A stretch of 64,000 bases of DNA from Epiperipatus broadwayi (lineage: Eukaryota; Onychophora; Udeonychophora; Euonychophora; Peripatidae), in contig JAQFVV010006199.1 in the NCBI GenBank assembly GCA_028023455.1, forward strand, positions 6,274,972-6,338,971. Reading direction: 5' to 3'. The notes under the pieces were generated by a model that was given only the letters and a program-made list of their open reading frames with translations, did not search any database and had not been told where the DNA came from. Both the position numbers and the translations under genes were made by a program. Shown here piece by piece: positions 1-12,234 of this stretch (the stretch's first letter is position 1; every line of letters starts with the position of its first letter).

Positions 1-2861
1 TCAAGACCACTATTATATTTTAAAAAAAAACAACAAAGTTATTGAAAAAAAAAAGAATATTATCTTGAATATATTTAATAGCTACCAAAATCAAACATTT
101 CGCTGTTTATCTTATTTTTAAAATATGGTAGTTTTTTCTTTCTTATTCTTATTTCTTCAGTGAATATATGACTGAATACATACCTAATAAAATATATTTA
201 AATGTGCCCCCTCAATTTATAATTATTTTTTAAAAGTTTATTTATACTATAATCTTTGATTTATATGCAAACTCATATAAAAAAGCATATGTTATATATA
301 TTGTGACAGTACAGAGATAAGGGTAAATCTGGGATGATGGCACGGATGATCATCAACCCCAATTACTATAAAATTTAAATATTAAATATAAAAGGAATGA
401 TTATGAGCATGAGAAGTAACCATGAGTGATCAATATGAAGAACATGAGATATCAACACAGAACTAAGTATATTACAAGTTCACCAGCATTACAGATGAAT
501 AATAATCATTCATCATTATGAATTATCAACAATAAAATGTAGCAGTCAATCTTGTGACTGGATTTGAAATGGGTCTACTATAGTTCAGGCTAATTATTTA
601 GGCCTTGCCAGCTTGGGGCAGATTATTTAAACAATAATTTGGTTGCACAAAAAGTGCTAATTCATAAGAGTATGACAATTAAAAAAATAATGCTGGGATA
701 CTAAGACATGCTGATCATTGTCAATCCTCTGGCCACTTAATACTATTACTGTACTGGCCAATTATAAACAATTTCTAAATATAAATAATTAAAATAAAAT
801 GTAATGCTTGGACTTTAAAGGATATTCCCTTTGCACCATCGAGCATTAGAGAAATAATGAAATCATCATCAACTGAGTATCCCTAAGCACTAAATATAAA
901 CCTCTTTTACATAACAGACCATTATATACAACAGTTCACTAAACAAAAGCTCTACAACTGTTACTGTGATCAAGAGATATACAAACATACAATATTCTAA
1001 AACCATTTTAGGATTGAATAAATTCACTGTAATAATTTAAACAATGAAATATAAATTTATTACTAAGAAACAATAGAATGAAATTAAGGTCTGCTGAGTA
1101 TGCTATAAATATAAATTCAGCATTCTGATTTTGATTAATTCAAAAAGAAATAGGCTATCACATTAAAATTTACAAATGTGTGCCAATAGCTTTATATAAC
1201 AGACATATCCTGTTTTTAAAAAATTACATCTCAGAATTGTGATAAATTAATAAAATTTAATAATTCATTTTAATAATTTATAAAGTAGGATTGATTTTAA
1301 CATGTATATGTGTCTACATGACACTAATCTATATAAGCACAGAATGCTGTATAAAGTAAAATTAACATGTTTAAATTTTCATAGACTTATATAATACCTA
1401 AATGCACACATATGTGTGTATATAAAAATATAGACAATATGAAATGAAGTTATTAATACAATATTTCTAATGGTAAAAAAAGTTTTTCTTTTTACTTTTA
1501 GAAAAAAGTAATATTACTTTTTGACAGTGCTTCATAAATGTTTTCTTTTTTAACAGTTTTCTCCTAATTAATTGTAAGCTTCTTTAAAAATACTCTAGCA
1601 AGTTCTTTTGTTCCCTAATCCAAAAAGATTTTTGGAGTTTTTTTTTTTCAAAATAAAATTGTGTTTGAATTAATCCTTTGTTTTTAGACTTATAATTCAA
1701 GCAAAAATTATTTACTTGTTTTATTTTTAAATTGGAGATTTTTTTATTATTGTTCTTAAAGAAGTATCTGATTTTCACTTTTAATAAAAAAACTGGAAAT
1801 GGTCAATTATTTTCTTTCATCATTCTAGTTTTAGCTGAATAATTGAGACAAAAATTATTTACCTTTAAAATCAGCTGATATCTGTAAGTACTTAATATAC
1901 ATGATGCAGTACCTTTGTCTGTGCCTCACATATTAATAAATCTGCATATATAGCATGGTAATCTCTTTATAAGCTGATTCCTTCCAAAACCATAGACTGG
2001 CTTATTGTCATCTTTAGAAAAGCTATAATCTGGTAACAGTTTGCCAACAGTGAGTTTCCTTCAACCTCTATCCTGTCTAATATATTCATATATACACAAT
2101 ATGAACCACATAAAATCTGGGTCTTGCTTCCATGTGAATCCAAACTACTCTAGTGAACTAATAGCAACAGCTGGATTTGCAGTCTCCCTCAGTTATAACT
2201 TCATACTTATCACACTGTCACAATCTGTAAAAACTTTAAAAACTCCCCCTCATATTTTTTCCCAACCTTTTTATAGCAGGGTGGAATTAAAACAAACTCA
2301 GTAATAAAAAGTAAGTTTTCTTTATTTTGATTGAAAAAAGTTAATGTCTCTTTTCAAAATACCTTAATCCTCTTAAAACAACTTTGTAGGATTTTTATCA
2401 AAATATATTATACAAGCTTTAATTTAAAAAATTTCTTAATGTGATCAAAATAGATAGTGGAATTTTATAATTGTTGGTATATCTATTTTAACATAAAAAT
2501 GTGCTTGTTTTAATTTCAAAATCAAAATTAATAAAATATTAATTACCTTTTTAAATGTTTAATTTATAATCCATTTTTTTAAATTCAAAATCATTTAATT
2601 CTTAATTGTTATTTCAGTTTAATATAACAAATATCTACAAAAAAATTGTGTTTATTTCTACTTTTCCTTTCAATTATATATATATGCACACATACTACTA
2701 TATTGTTGTAGGCCATGAGACACATAACCATCTCAATATATATATATGTTGAAAAGTATTATATACTTACAGTTCAATTAACAATATGTATTCTATTCTA
2801 TTCAATGTTTATCAACAAAACATTACCTAGTATACTATATATATATTGTGACAGTCAGATG

Positions 2862-2922
<61 letters not shown>

Positions 2923-4860
2923 TGTTGAACACAAGGAGAGCTTGGAACAAAATGTGTGAGAATAGTGTGTTGAAAATTACACTATACAAATATTACTCAT
3001 TAAAGAGTGTAGTTCATGTCTTCACTGAATATTGAAAGAGATATACCTACAATGAACAAGAATAGAGAATAAAATTTATTTTAATTAATATAATTGATTA
3101 ATTAAAATTTTCTTTTGACAATGATCATAATTAAATAATTGAAACACCTGATTTTTCAGAAGAAATAAAAGTAATGTAACAGTTTTTAATATATCATATT
3201 GGTTTTAGGTTCTTACATTGTTTTGATTCAGATGAATATTAGAATGAAAATTATAACAATGTAATTTTATATATTTATCTTAATATATCATTGTTTTATA
3301 TCAAAATTATATTTAAAATATGATAGGTTTTTAGATAGAAAAATGAATTTGGCTATTGAGATGATCACAGATTCTTTTGCATTGCTACTGTATTTAACAC
3401 AGTGAAGAGTAAGACATTTAATTGTATGATTTAACTAATTCAACTGAATCAGTATACATAGTATAGTTATTTTGAAAATTTATTGAATTAATGTGAAACA
3501 TGGCTTCTTTATCAATTTCATATAAATGCACTGGATTTTTTTTTTGGTAAAATGTATTTTGGAAATCTGATGATGCTACTACGACCATGTGGTATCTTCT
3601 TTAACTTTTAATATATAAAGATTTTAAATCTTTCAATATAAAACATCTTACCAGATTAGTCACATCATATTAAGAGTAATATTATTTCTAAAAAGTATTA
3701 TATGATGAACTTGATCATAGTTTTTATGGGTTAAGCAAGTTTAATTCACATTATAAATATTCTATTTAGGTTCCTATAAAAAGGTGCAATATTAAATTAT
3801 TTTGATAGAAAAATATGGTTTAAGAAGACTGCAAAGGATAACTACAATTGTGTAATATGTTGCTATCATTCTGGAAAAAATATTGTTGCAGAAGAAATTA
3901 AAAATTTAATTATTAGATAATAAATAAACAAATTAAAAGAAACATATGTATGTGTGTGTTTGTGAATTATGGATTGGTATGTAAAGTCATCATAAAATTC
4001 GTATATTCATTCTTTTTTACTCTTATTTTTTTCTGAAATCAGGATAGTCCCATTCTTTTGGTAGTAGTTGCTATAAGTTAATTAACTGCTATACACCATA
4101 CTGTAAGTCTGTTTAGAGACAGGATATTAACTGGAAGCATATTGCTTGCTGATCTACAATTATCATTTTTTGTTTGGTTTTAAAAACTCACTTTTTCTAG
4201 TTAATAAATCTAAAACACTAAATTTTTATATTACAGAAATGCAAAATAATGCAAAATTTTGATATCAAATTAAATAAAAACTAAGCACAAGAAATAAAAT
4301 GCTTTGTAGTATAGCTAACATTTTTTCCACAATCATGACCATGGATTGGAATTCAGGAAACAGAAAATTTCTAAATGAGTATAGAATTGTTTATAAAATT
4401 GTATATAAAACCAAGATAGCCATTCAATTATTAATTGGAAAATGAATAGTTACATTTTATCACCTAGAGTGTAAAACCAGAAAATAATATCTCAAAGATT
4501 AATGTCAACACTCAGTTAGGTAAACAGAAGTATTTTTCTTTTCTATATTCTAAGATTATCTATCAGTAAGCTTGAATAATTAGTAGTGATCTGATGTGAA
4601 ATTTATTAATCCTCCATTTTCTAATGCCGCTAGAATAGATGAAAGAGTAATATTCTTCTTTATTATAATATGGTGAATGAATTAAATATTGTGTTGTTGG
4701 TATTATTAGTAACCTTACAGAAAAAATATCTAGTCAGAAGAACTTAAGTTTCTAAAATATATATTTACTGACCAAGTAATTAGATCTATATAACTGTAGA
4801 AAGCTTATAAGTTATTTATATTTTATTTTATTAGTTTGATAGTAAAAAAAAAAGTAATTA
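1..4860. other. AT-rich non-coding stretch
   Basis: No gene can be supported here. The sequence is AT-rich with many homopolymer runs and short stop-free frames of no recognisable family. A slightly richer patch at about 1860-2310 has an 87-codon open frame, but it shows no domain, no splice context I trust and no match to any family I know. The only clear structure is the TA array listed separately. Intron or intergenic DNA is the simplest reading. Confidence 0.6.
2869..2923. repeat. (TA)n microsatellite
   Basis: An almost pure TA array, interrupted once by a TACATA step. It produces a spurious poly-Tyr/Ile frame on the plus strand, which should not be taken as a gene. Confidence 0.95.
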
Positions 4861-5469
4861 TCAGATGCATAACTACATTTGTTTCGACTTCGAAACCTGA
4901 AGCACGTTTGGCCATAGAGATTAGTAAATTGCTCTAAGCTTCCATTCAATGATGCTTAAATAGAGAAAGAATAAATACTTTTGTTAATATCTAAGATTCT
5001 CACTACCCTGCAATTGACATCGTCGATAAATAGTCTCCTCGTCTACTATTTTTTTTGGAGGAATTTGAAGTGACCTTTATCTTGTAATTGGTTGCTTTAT
5101 TTTTTTTTTTTTTTTAGCTATATATAAAAAATATAATATTATGTTTATCATACATTCAGTTGTACAATCGAAATGTCTACATTAAAAAAAAAATTCTGTT
5201 AAACGTATCTGTCATTATTTTCTCTCTAAAGATATTGGGAATCCAATTCATTTTTTTTTTTCAATAAACTATTTAGTCTTACTTATTCAACTTATTTTTC
5301 TCGTTTCCTTTTTAATTTCCAAATTCAAAAGCACCTAATCATTTTATCATCTCTTTTTAGTACTCCGAGTTTCTGCTTACAGCTAGTTTTCAGAATCATA
5401 AAAGAAATAAGATATACAATTATCTATAAAATTATCTACATCTGATTATATAATATTAACTTAAAATTA

Positions 5470-5600
5470 CTATTGTAACTTTGAGCCTAAGGTCTGCGGA
5501 TCGATGTCAGTTCTGGTCATTTCGGCATTTTTTATGAACTCCCGAATACTAAAGGATTCGATTTTTATTTATTGATTTGTTGCAGTTTTAATTTTTTCAT
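5470..5600 (+). repeat. tRNA-derived SINE fragment, family A, copy 1
   Basis: It shares an order of landmarks with the copy at 61055-61215: a GAGCCTAAGGTCT-type tRNA 3' half, a degenerate B box, then TTTTTTATGAACTCC and an AT-rich tail. The 5' (A-box) part is poor or missing. This copy keeps several CpGs. Two copies sharing both the tRNA-like part and the tail support a SINE family. The name and full length are unknown. Confidence 0.5.
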
Positions 5601-5960
5601 AATATTAACAGAAAATTGAAATGATTGTTTGAAAGAAAAAAAAAGATCGTTAAAATGAGATAAATGGTTTTAAACATTATAAGTGTTTAAAATTATATTA
5701 AAAAGTTCCAAAAAATATATGAACAAATCTATGTACTATTTTATTTATATTTCTGAAAGAATAGTTTTTTACATCTGTAATAATAGTTTACATATGCTCA
5801 AATATGTCATTAAATTTAATCATTTTTGAAATAATGAGAGTTTGTTTTGCCATGACAAATTTATCAACTTATTTTTAATTTTAGTAAGATAATACTTAAT
5901 TATTATCTTTTTAAAAAAAAGATATTCTTGTAGCTAAATTACTTTTTTTTTTTTTTTTAG

Positions 5961-6039
5961 AAAGCAAACTATGGATGGACAGTTATATTGCGAATCCCAT
6001 CTTCCACCCGCACCTGTTAACCCTGAAAAAGAAGAAAAG
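5961..6039 (+). CDS. Internal exon of a LIM-domain protein (partial)
   Basis: A 79-nt candidate exon. A long T tract ending in TTTTAG precedes it and AAG|GTAATA follows it, a good acceptor and donor. After one leading base the frame is open for 26 codons and contains MDGQLYCESHLPPAPVNP. The G-x-x-Y-C-x-x-H pattern is the end of a second LIM zinc finger (the C and H are zinc ligands), and the Pro-rich then Lys/Glu-rich continuation is usual just after a LIM domain. LIM domains mediate protein-protein binding, often in actin or junction proteins. MICAL or MICAL-like proteins are one possible home, but I cannot fix the family from 26 residues. I see no neighbouring exon of the same gene in the window, so the gene would have large introns. 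The LINE inserted about 900 bp downstream would lie in its intron. Confidence 0.6.
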
Positions 6040-6041
6040 GT

Positions 6042-6960
6042 AATAAGCTATTCTTTTTAAAAATAAAATAATTTGATTATATTTATTCAGTCGAATAAGA
6101 ACTATATTATAATGCTGGCGTTTTTATTTGTATTTTTGTAATTTTATTCTAATGAAAGTTTAAATTAATAAAAGATGCTTGTGTAGGTAAATAGAATTTC
6201 ATCTGAATTGGATTATTATCATAAGATTTTCATTCACTGTTTCTTTTAATTAGTTAACATATTTTATATTGATTATCAAAAGTAAAGGCAATGGAGATCT
6301 TTATGAATAAGACAGCAGGATTATAGGGGAAAATAGAGATGTTATTTTTGCTGTAACATGAGATGTAATCTTAAGATCAAAAGCAATATATATATATATA
6401 GGTAGTGATCCTTTAAAGATTGAGGATAGTTATTGTTTTGAATATGTCAACTAGTGAATATGAGATGAATTAGGAAATATAAATAAAAAATGTAAAAACA
6501 TCATGAAAAGAATACAAAATTGTTGTATAATGATAAATTGTTTGAGTGTATAGGATAAGAAAGTAAAAGAAGACTATAAGAAATTATAAGTTTGGGTTTC
6601 AGAACAAAATTTTGGTAGGTTTTATAGACAAAATGGTATAGTAATAATGTATACGAGTTTTAAAATTATAATAGAAGACTTTACTTATGAATAATGGCAA
6701 TTGGTAAAAATAGATTTTATTTTGAATTATATATTAACTTAAACTACATGCTAAAGATTCCAGTGAATATCCTAAAGTACATATAACTACATTAATATAT
6801 AAAAAAACATTTATGATTTTTTTCAGAGATTGTTTTATTATTAAACTAAATCCTATAAATAAATGGAATAAGAACATAATATACTATGTATGTATCATTT
6901 CCTCACATCCCGAACGTTTTGATTATTTAATATAATTTTTTTCAATGTTAATATTATTTC
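6042..6960. other. AT-rich stretch, probable intron
   Basis: Starts at the donor site of the LIM-type exon. AT-rich, with a short TA run near 6390, and no coding signal seen. Probably intronic. Confidence 0.5.
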
Positions 6961-6976
6961 AAAAATATGGCTGAGA
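6961..6976. repeat. Left target-site duplication of the LINE
   Basis: AAAAATATGGCTGAGA, identical over 16 bases to 12219-12234. Such a duplication is made when a LINE endonuclease nicks the two target strands at staggered positions. Confidence 0.9.
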
Positions 6977-7190
6977 GAAGTGCGCATGCGCCTTTTGGAG
7001 CAAGATTGTTACTTTTACGGTGAGCTTATTTATTTGTTTTTTTTTACGATATCAAACTGATAAAATATTTTTGGAATGAAACTAAATTGTTATTAAAGAT
7101 TTGAGATAGACAAACCTCATAAAAAAATCCAACTGATCCCTCCACATAGAATATACTAACCACATTTTTCCTTTCTTTGCTGTGGCAAAT
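6977..7190 (+). promoter_or_regulatory. LINE 5' UTR with probable internal promoter and NRF1-like site
   Basis: LINEs must carry their promoter downstream of their own first base. Within the first 16 bases here is TGCGCATGCGCC (6981-6992), which matches the palindromic NRF1 consensus TGCGCATGCGCA at 11 of 12 positions. CpGs are kept here while most of the window has lost them. Promoter activity is inference. Confidence 0.45.
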
Positions 7191-8683
7191 ATGTCAGATG
7201 CCATGGACTCTGCATGCGAAGTGAAATCACGCACATATGCAGAAGCTGTGAGAGCCACATCTTTATTGCTACAGCATGATTCTTACGTAAATTTATCTAG
7301 TGTAAAAAATACAAATCAAAGTGCTAGATTCCACAGATCAACAATGAATGATTTGATTAATTTAGACATTCTTGTGGATACCTCTCATGAATCTATCAAT
7401 GTAATCGAAGAGGCTTGGTCAGAAGAAAGCTTGAAAAGAATCTCAGAGGCCTTCAATCAAACAATACCAAAAGGCCTATATTTATCGTTTAAACGTTTTT
7501 TTTACCAATCGTTCGATTGTTCTAGCTGTCACGGATATTAATTGCTCTCTTTACAGATTCCCAAAAAATTTGCTGTATGAAGCAATTACAGCAAAAAACA
7601 TGTGGGACTCTATACAACGAATTGGAGAACATCCTAACCCCAGATATATTGCCATTGAATTTTTCGATGAAGGACAGAGAAATAGATTTGAAAATACTAT
7701 TCTCACGCTGGAAAAATGCGCGTTAGTCAAAATAGATTGCAATAGAGAAAACTATGTAACAGGGATTATTAAAAACACCTACTTCACCTTCTCCATTAAT
7801 GACTTTACGAAGCTGATGAAACCTTTTGGGTCAGTAGTGTCATTCCAACCTATGTATCTAAAAGATACGCCTATACCTATATTAAGCACCAATTATCATT
7901 TTAAACTGCATCTAAACAAAAATATAATTCCGAATGATATTCCTACATTAATTACGGATCAAGATACCACACTCCTCGTAATAATATATGGAATTAAACC
8001 TCAGTGCTTCAACTGCAAAGAAAGAGATCATCTCATAAGTGCGTGTCCAAAAACTAAATGTCCGCACTGTGAAATGAGAAATACAACAACACATCAATGC
8101 AAGGGAAAAAATGATAATAATAAATATGCCATACACAAATGGTAAAGCATTGATCACTGATATAAATGATGCTAATATCGATGATTTGGTTGGTTTTACC
8201 CCAAGTATACCATCAGAAGATAATACACAAATACAAGATCAACTATAGGACCAACACAGTTCCATTACACTAAAAGTCACAAATGAAATTAGCAAAACCA
8301 TTCCAGAAGCAGTAATCCTAAACAAAACTTCACAAGACATTACAGAAGCATCGATATCAGGACCATCACACTCAGGCATTGACATAAATGTATTAACAGC
8401 CAAACGTAAATCTGGTCATCCACCAAGTAAGAAAAGAGAAAGAAAAAGTGAAGTGCAATCCCCAGAACTGAGTAAAGAGGATCTATCACAGTCTCTGGAC
8501 AATGCTAAAAAAGTTAAAAAGTCAACCCAAAACATAGAAGATTCCAATGTGTGTAATACAAGTGAACAAGTCACGACAATAGAAATAAGTGAAACATGCT
8601 CAAATACAATAGCTTACAACAAGATCCTTGGTTTGTCAGATGAAACTCCAATATTTTTAGACAGGAATATGCAGATAACATAA
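7191..8683 (+). pseudogene. LINE ORF1 (nucleic-acid-binding, CCHC zinc knuckles), broken
   Basis: ORF1p of such elements binds the element RNA and forms the ribonucleoprotein used for retrotransposition. An ATG at 7191 opens the frame. A frameshift lies at a T run near 7495-7502, after which the frame continues to 8145. A second shift at an A run near 8107-8125 moves the reading to the frame that runs to 8683, with one in-frame TAG near 8248. At about 8008-8049 lies CFNCKERDHLISAC, a canonical C-x2-C-x4-H-x4-C knuckle. It is followed by a second Cys/His cluster, CPHCEMRNTTTHQC, with unusual spacing. The tail is Lys/Glu/Ser-rich. The combined length would be near 500 residues, reasonable for this kind of ORF1. 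Two of the lesions sit at homopolymers, so sequencing error is possible for those. Confidence 0.8.
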
Positions 8684-8732
8684 ACATATCTTTCATACTT
8701 TTACATAACTACATTAAATAAAATGATGATAA

Positions 8733-11700
8733 AAAATAGGATCAGTTAATGTCAGAGGTTTAAACTCTGTTGAAAAAAACTATAAACTTAGAAAATGGAT
8801 TAACATTATCCAACCACATATAATTGGACTACTGGAGACAAAGATATATAATAAATCACAAACAGATCCATCTAAGCTCTATGACAATCAAGGCTATTCT
8901 TTGTTTTCCAGAGCCGCATTCTCACCATCGGCTGGGACAGGAATTGTGATAATCAAAACATGCCCATTCAGCTCATTTAAAATATTACATATTGATGCAC
9001 ACATGCTAATTATTAATCTATATCATAAAAGAATAATGCTTAACATAGTATATCTGTATATTCCTCCAGGTGATACAATTATAAATAACCTCATACATAT
9101 ACTAAACTCAAAATTTGCATCGTCAGTACATCTCATAATACTAATGGGAGATTTTAATATGTCATACAGTAAATTTGTTACAAAATGGTTACACAGGCTG
9201 GCTTTTCCTCTCATGTCTGGAGAAGGTTTTTTTCCACAAAACTCTGTTTCATTCAACAATGGCAGATTCTCTTCTCTGATTGATCTTGTGTTTTATTCAC
9301 CAGCACTGCATCATATGATCAAAATACTACTAATAAACTCGTCCTTCTCAGATCATTCAGCTGTGATGGTTTGTCTTAAAAATGATTTTTCATATAGACC
9401 CATAGTTACTACAGGCAAAACTATTAGAATATTGCTTCCAGCTCAAACTAAGGAATATCTCTATTCAGAGATATACATATCAATATTCAAAATTCGTGAC
9501 ATGGATTTGGACCCAGTTCAGAGATGGATTACCTTCGTAAACATAATCTCGTACACAATTGATACAATTACAAGAAACCAACCCCCCCCTTCAAGGATTT
9601 TGGCTCTTGCAGATGATCTGCATAAAAGAATAACACTTAATGCTTCCACTGCAGAGAGCTGTACAAATGTTGTAGCCCTTAGAAAAGCTTATTGGTCAGC
9701 ATGTGTTTCACTCAGGGAATATTTGGCAATAAAGAAGAAAAAGGTATTCCTGAGCTAGACCCATATATGGTCTAGACAGTATATTCGCTGGGCTCTAGGT
9801 CAAGCTCCAACAAACCGGGTTCCATCAGCTATAAAAAGTTGAAGGGCAAACCATTGCAGGAGATAATATGCTAGAACCACTCTACTCATTCTACAAACAC
9901 AACCTGCAAAGAGGAGTATTTTTCAACCCCCCCCCCCGGATAACTTTCTTGGCCCACCAGAAGATAATATAGCCTTTGTTCCGAAAGATTTTGAAGAAAA
10001 GTTGTATTCAATATCAAACTCATGTCATCCAGGAATACATGGAATACTTTGCTTTGTGTACAAGCACTTACGTCATTTCACAGTAAAATATCTAGCAGAT
10101 TTAGCCAACTTCCTAACCCAGAGAATTTATCACATTCATGGGCTCTACCCCATCTCAGTGGTTGGTTCCATTTATTAAGAAGAAGGAAAACATAACCACT
10201 TTACAAAATCTCAGACCTATATCAATGAGCCCACTTGGTATCAAGATTCTGGAGTCAATAATTAAAGACAGAATTGAGCCCTACATTCTGCCACATTTGT
10301 CAAAAAATCAGTTCACAAGGAAGGGATCTACTACTGGGCAAGCGGCTTTTCTATATAAGACAGTGATTGACACAGTCAGAAATAACAAAAGGTACGGGCC
10401 TGTTGTAGTTCAACTGGACATCAAATCAGCATTTGATATGGTACCAATTAATATCTTAATTAATACGGTAGCAGACACATCAATTCCCAGAGCACTAATC
10501 TACTTGATTACAAATCTTCTTTTAAGTAGAGAAATTCATATAACTCTTAGTGGGAAATATGCACCATCCTTCACTCCATTTAACTCCATCTCACAAGGTT
10601 CACCATTAAGTGCTCTTCTATTCACTTTTTATATTAATCCTCTCCTTAAAGCAATTGAAAGTGAGATGACTGGAATATTCATACCCACAATGAAGATTAA
10701 TGTCACATGTGTTGCATACATGGATGATATTACTGTCTTTCTGCCCACCAAAAAACAAATACCAACACTAATTAAAATTCTTAATAACTACTCAGCAGAA
10801 TATAAACTAGAGTTTAATCTACATAAATCCAGCACTTGGTCCATATGCACTGGACACCAACAAGACCAATACTTTAAAGGAAAACCAGGTCCATTTCTGG
10901 GATTTCCATTCCATTTAAGCAACTCTGAAATGCGTTCACAGATACAGAGGAAATTAATGAATAAATCTGACAATATAACTAATTCTCTATCCAAATCATA
11001 CATGTCGCTCTATGCCAAAGTCACTCTCTTCAATCTCTTAATAATAACAAGAGTTACATATTATACACCCATAATAATATACACAAAAGCGTTTATAGCA
11101 AAAATTTATTCAATGTGTAGAAAATTATTGTGGAAAAAAAAAATAGTGCCAATATCCTTAAGAAAAATCCTGAACCGTCTATCTCGAAATGGACTAGGCC
11201 TACATTCAATCAACATTTTTCAAATTCAAAAAACATTTAATCTAATATCATCATGCGCCAAAATTTTCCCCTATCTAGAAATTGCACTCAAAATCCCACC
11301 CACAGACAAACCACCACCTACAAATAACTTCTGGAATAAGCTAATTTCTCCACTATTAAGCATCCCCAATCTTACATTTACCCCCCCATGGACAAAATGA
11401 AATACTGGGAGGTTTACTCAGTCTGCAACCCCTCTTCCAATGATAACGGGAAAACTTATCTAAACTTAACAAATAAACAGTTGACCAAAAACTTCAAATA
11501 TTGGTCATTGGAGCCAAAATTCTATGAATTCCTCATAAAACTAAATCTTGATGCACTTCCAACTCTTTATTTCTGTAGATATAAAAGAAACTGTACCAAT
11601 ATTGAAGATATTTGCAAGCTTTGTCAAAAAGAACCAGAAACCCTATCACACTTATTATTCACATGCCCCAGATACAATAATATCCGTTGGGACATTCCAA

Positions 11701-11843
11701 AAATTTTTAAAAACAAGGATTACAGAATACAAACACTTCTCAATTCCTTTGAAAAGGTATTTATGAACTCATCCACGCTAGCACATTTGTGTTATACTCA
11801 CTATGGTGTACCAGATGTACACTTATGTATGAACCGGACATGA
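8733..11843 (+). pseudogene. LINE ORF2: APE endonuclease + reverse transcriptase + zinc finger, broken
   Basis: ORF2p nicks the target and reverse-transcribes the RNA. No in-frame ATG was found; the open frame begins near 8733, just after a TAA. Endonuclease landmarks are IGLLETKIY (catalytic Glu), LMGDFNMS near 9145 and FSDHSAVMV near 9345. Reverse transcriptase landmarks in 10138-11400 are LRPISMSPLGIKIL, QLDIKSAFDMV (motif A), SQGSPLSALLF (motif B) and AYMDDITVF near 10717-10743 (motif C, catalytic DD). After a frameshift at a C run near 11382 comes CKLCQKEPETLSHLLFTC, a C-x2-C...H...C finger usual at the end of L1/Tx1-type ORF2. The frame is lost between 9759 and 10137 (stop at 9756-9758, then shifts including a long C run near 9929-9939). 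Total length near 1030 codons. All catalytic residues I can place are present, so the breaks look young. Confidence 0.88.
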
Positions 11844-12108
11844 AACAATCTAACACATTTAGAAACAAAATTGATATCATATGCACTAGGGATGAAAAAA
11901 TTTCATCGCCTAACATTTTTTCAGACACCTGGTCAATAATGCTACTTCACTCTAATTTATAAAAAGACTCACTATCGCCAAAGAAGTAGATCACCAGGAC
12001 TATTAAAAAAAAAAAAAGAAGGAAAGGAAAAAGGGGAGGAAAGGTAGAAGGAAAAGAGATGAAAAGTGTACCCATTAATATATGTAAATTGTTATAAACT
12101 GTTGTAAC

Positions 12109-12134
12109 GATCAGGAGAATGGTAAGCCCTGATC
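12109..12134 (+). other. Hairpin in the LINE 3' UTR
   Basis: GATCAGG (12109-12115) pairs perfectly with CCTGATC (12128-12134) around a 12-base loop. LINE RTs often recognise a 3' structure in their own RNA. Whether this hairpin is that signal is inference. Confidence 0.5.
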
Positions 12135-12199
12135 AAAATTGTTATTTTCCTTTTTTTTTCTTTTTTTTTCTTCCTTTTTTTTTTGTACATTTATAAACC

Positions 12200-12205
12200 A
12201 ATAAA
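12200..12205 (+). terminator. LINE polyadenylation signal AATAAA
   Basis: A canonical AATAAA lies 13 bases before the end of the element, just after a long T-rich 3' UTR tract. Its distance to the end is short but usual for LINEs that use their own signal. Confidence 0.65.
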
Positions 12206-12218
12206 GCCTATTGAAACT

Positions 12219-12234
12219 AAAAATATGGCTGAGA
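12219..12234. repeat. Right target-site duplication of the LINE
   Basis: Exact 16-base copy of 6961-6976. It sets the 3' boundary of the element. The first A residues may equally belong to a short A tail. Confidence 0.9.

Larger units (their letters stand above)
4880..6120. promoter_or_regulatory. CpG-retaining block around a host exon
   Basis: CpG is scarce in most of the window, but this 1.2-kb block keeps many, for example near 4888, 5020, 5340, 5498, 5571, 5990 and 6090. It contains the LIM-type exon at 5961-6039 and a tRNA-derived repeat at 5470-5600. In a genome that loses methylated CpG, this pattern suggests DNA unmethylated in the germ line, or simply conserved or younger sequence. 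No TATA-initiator arrangement was recognised, so the regulatory reading is inference only. Confidence 0.3.
6977..12218 (+). mobile_element. Nearly full-length L1/Tx1-like non-LTR retrotransposon
   Basis: About 5.24 kb between exact 16-bp direct repeats. The order is a short CpG-bearing 5' UTR, ORF1 with CCHC zinc knuckles, ORF2 with an APE-type endonuclease, reverse transcriptase and a C-terminal CCHC-like zinc finger, then a 3' UTR with a hairpin and an AATAAA signal just before the end. This is the usual plan of two-ORF LINEs. The zinc finger after the RT and the RT motif style point to the L1/Tx1 group, though the clade call is uncertain. There is no long A tail; the end reads TTGAAACT and then A residues shared with the target repeat. 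A complete TSD and long open stretches show a fairly recent insertion. Frameshifts and stops show that this copy cannot make its proteins as read. Confidence 0.9.

Noticed and set aside
2715-3035. 106-codon plus-strand open frame
   Set aside because: Its core is a Tyr/Ile repeat made by the TA microsatellite, with no domain and no splice context.
4885-4945. tRNA-like sequence on the minus strand (GGTTTCGAAGTCG)
   Set aside because: The B-box match is partial and the A box and acceptor pairing are absent.
9023-9259. Minus-strand frame inside LINE ORF2
   Set aside because: Shadow of the plus-strand endonuclease frame. The same holds for 7551-7742, 7948-8157 and 10788-11003.
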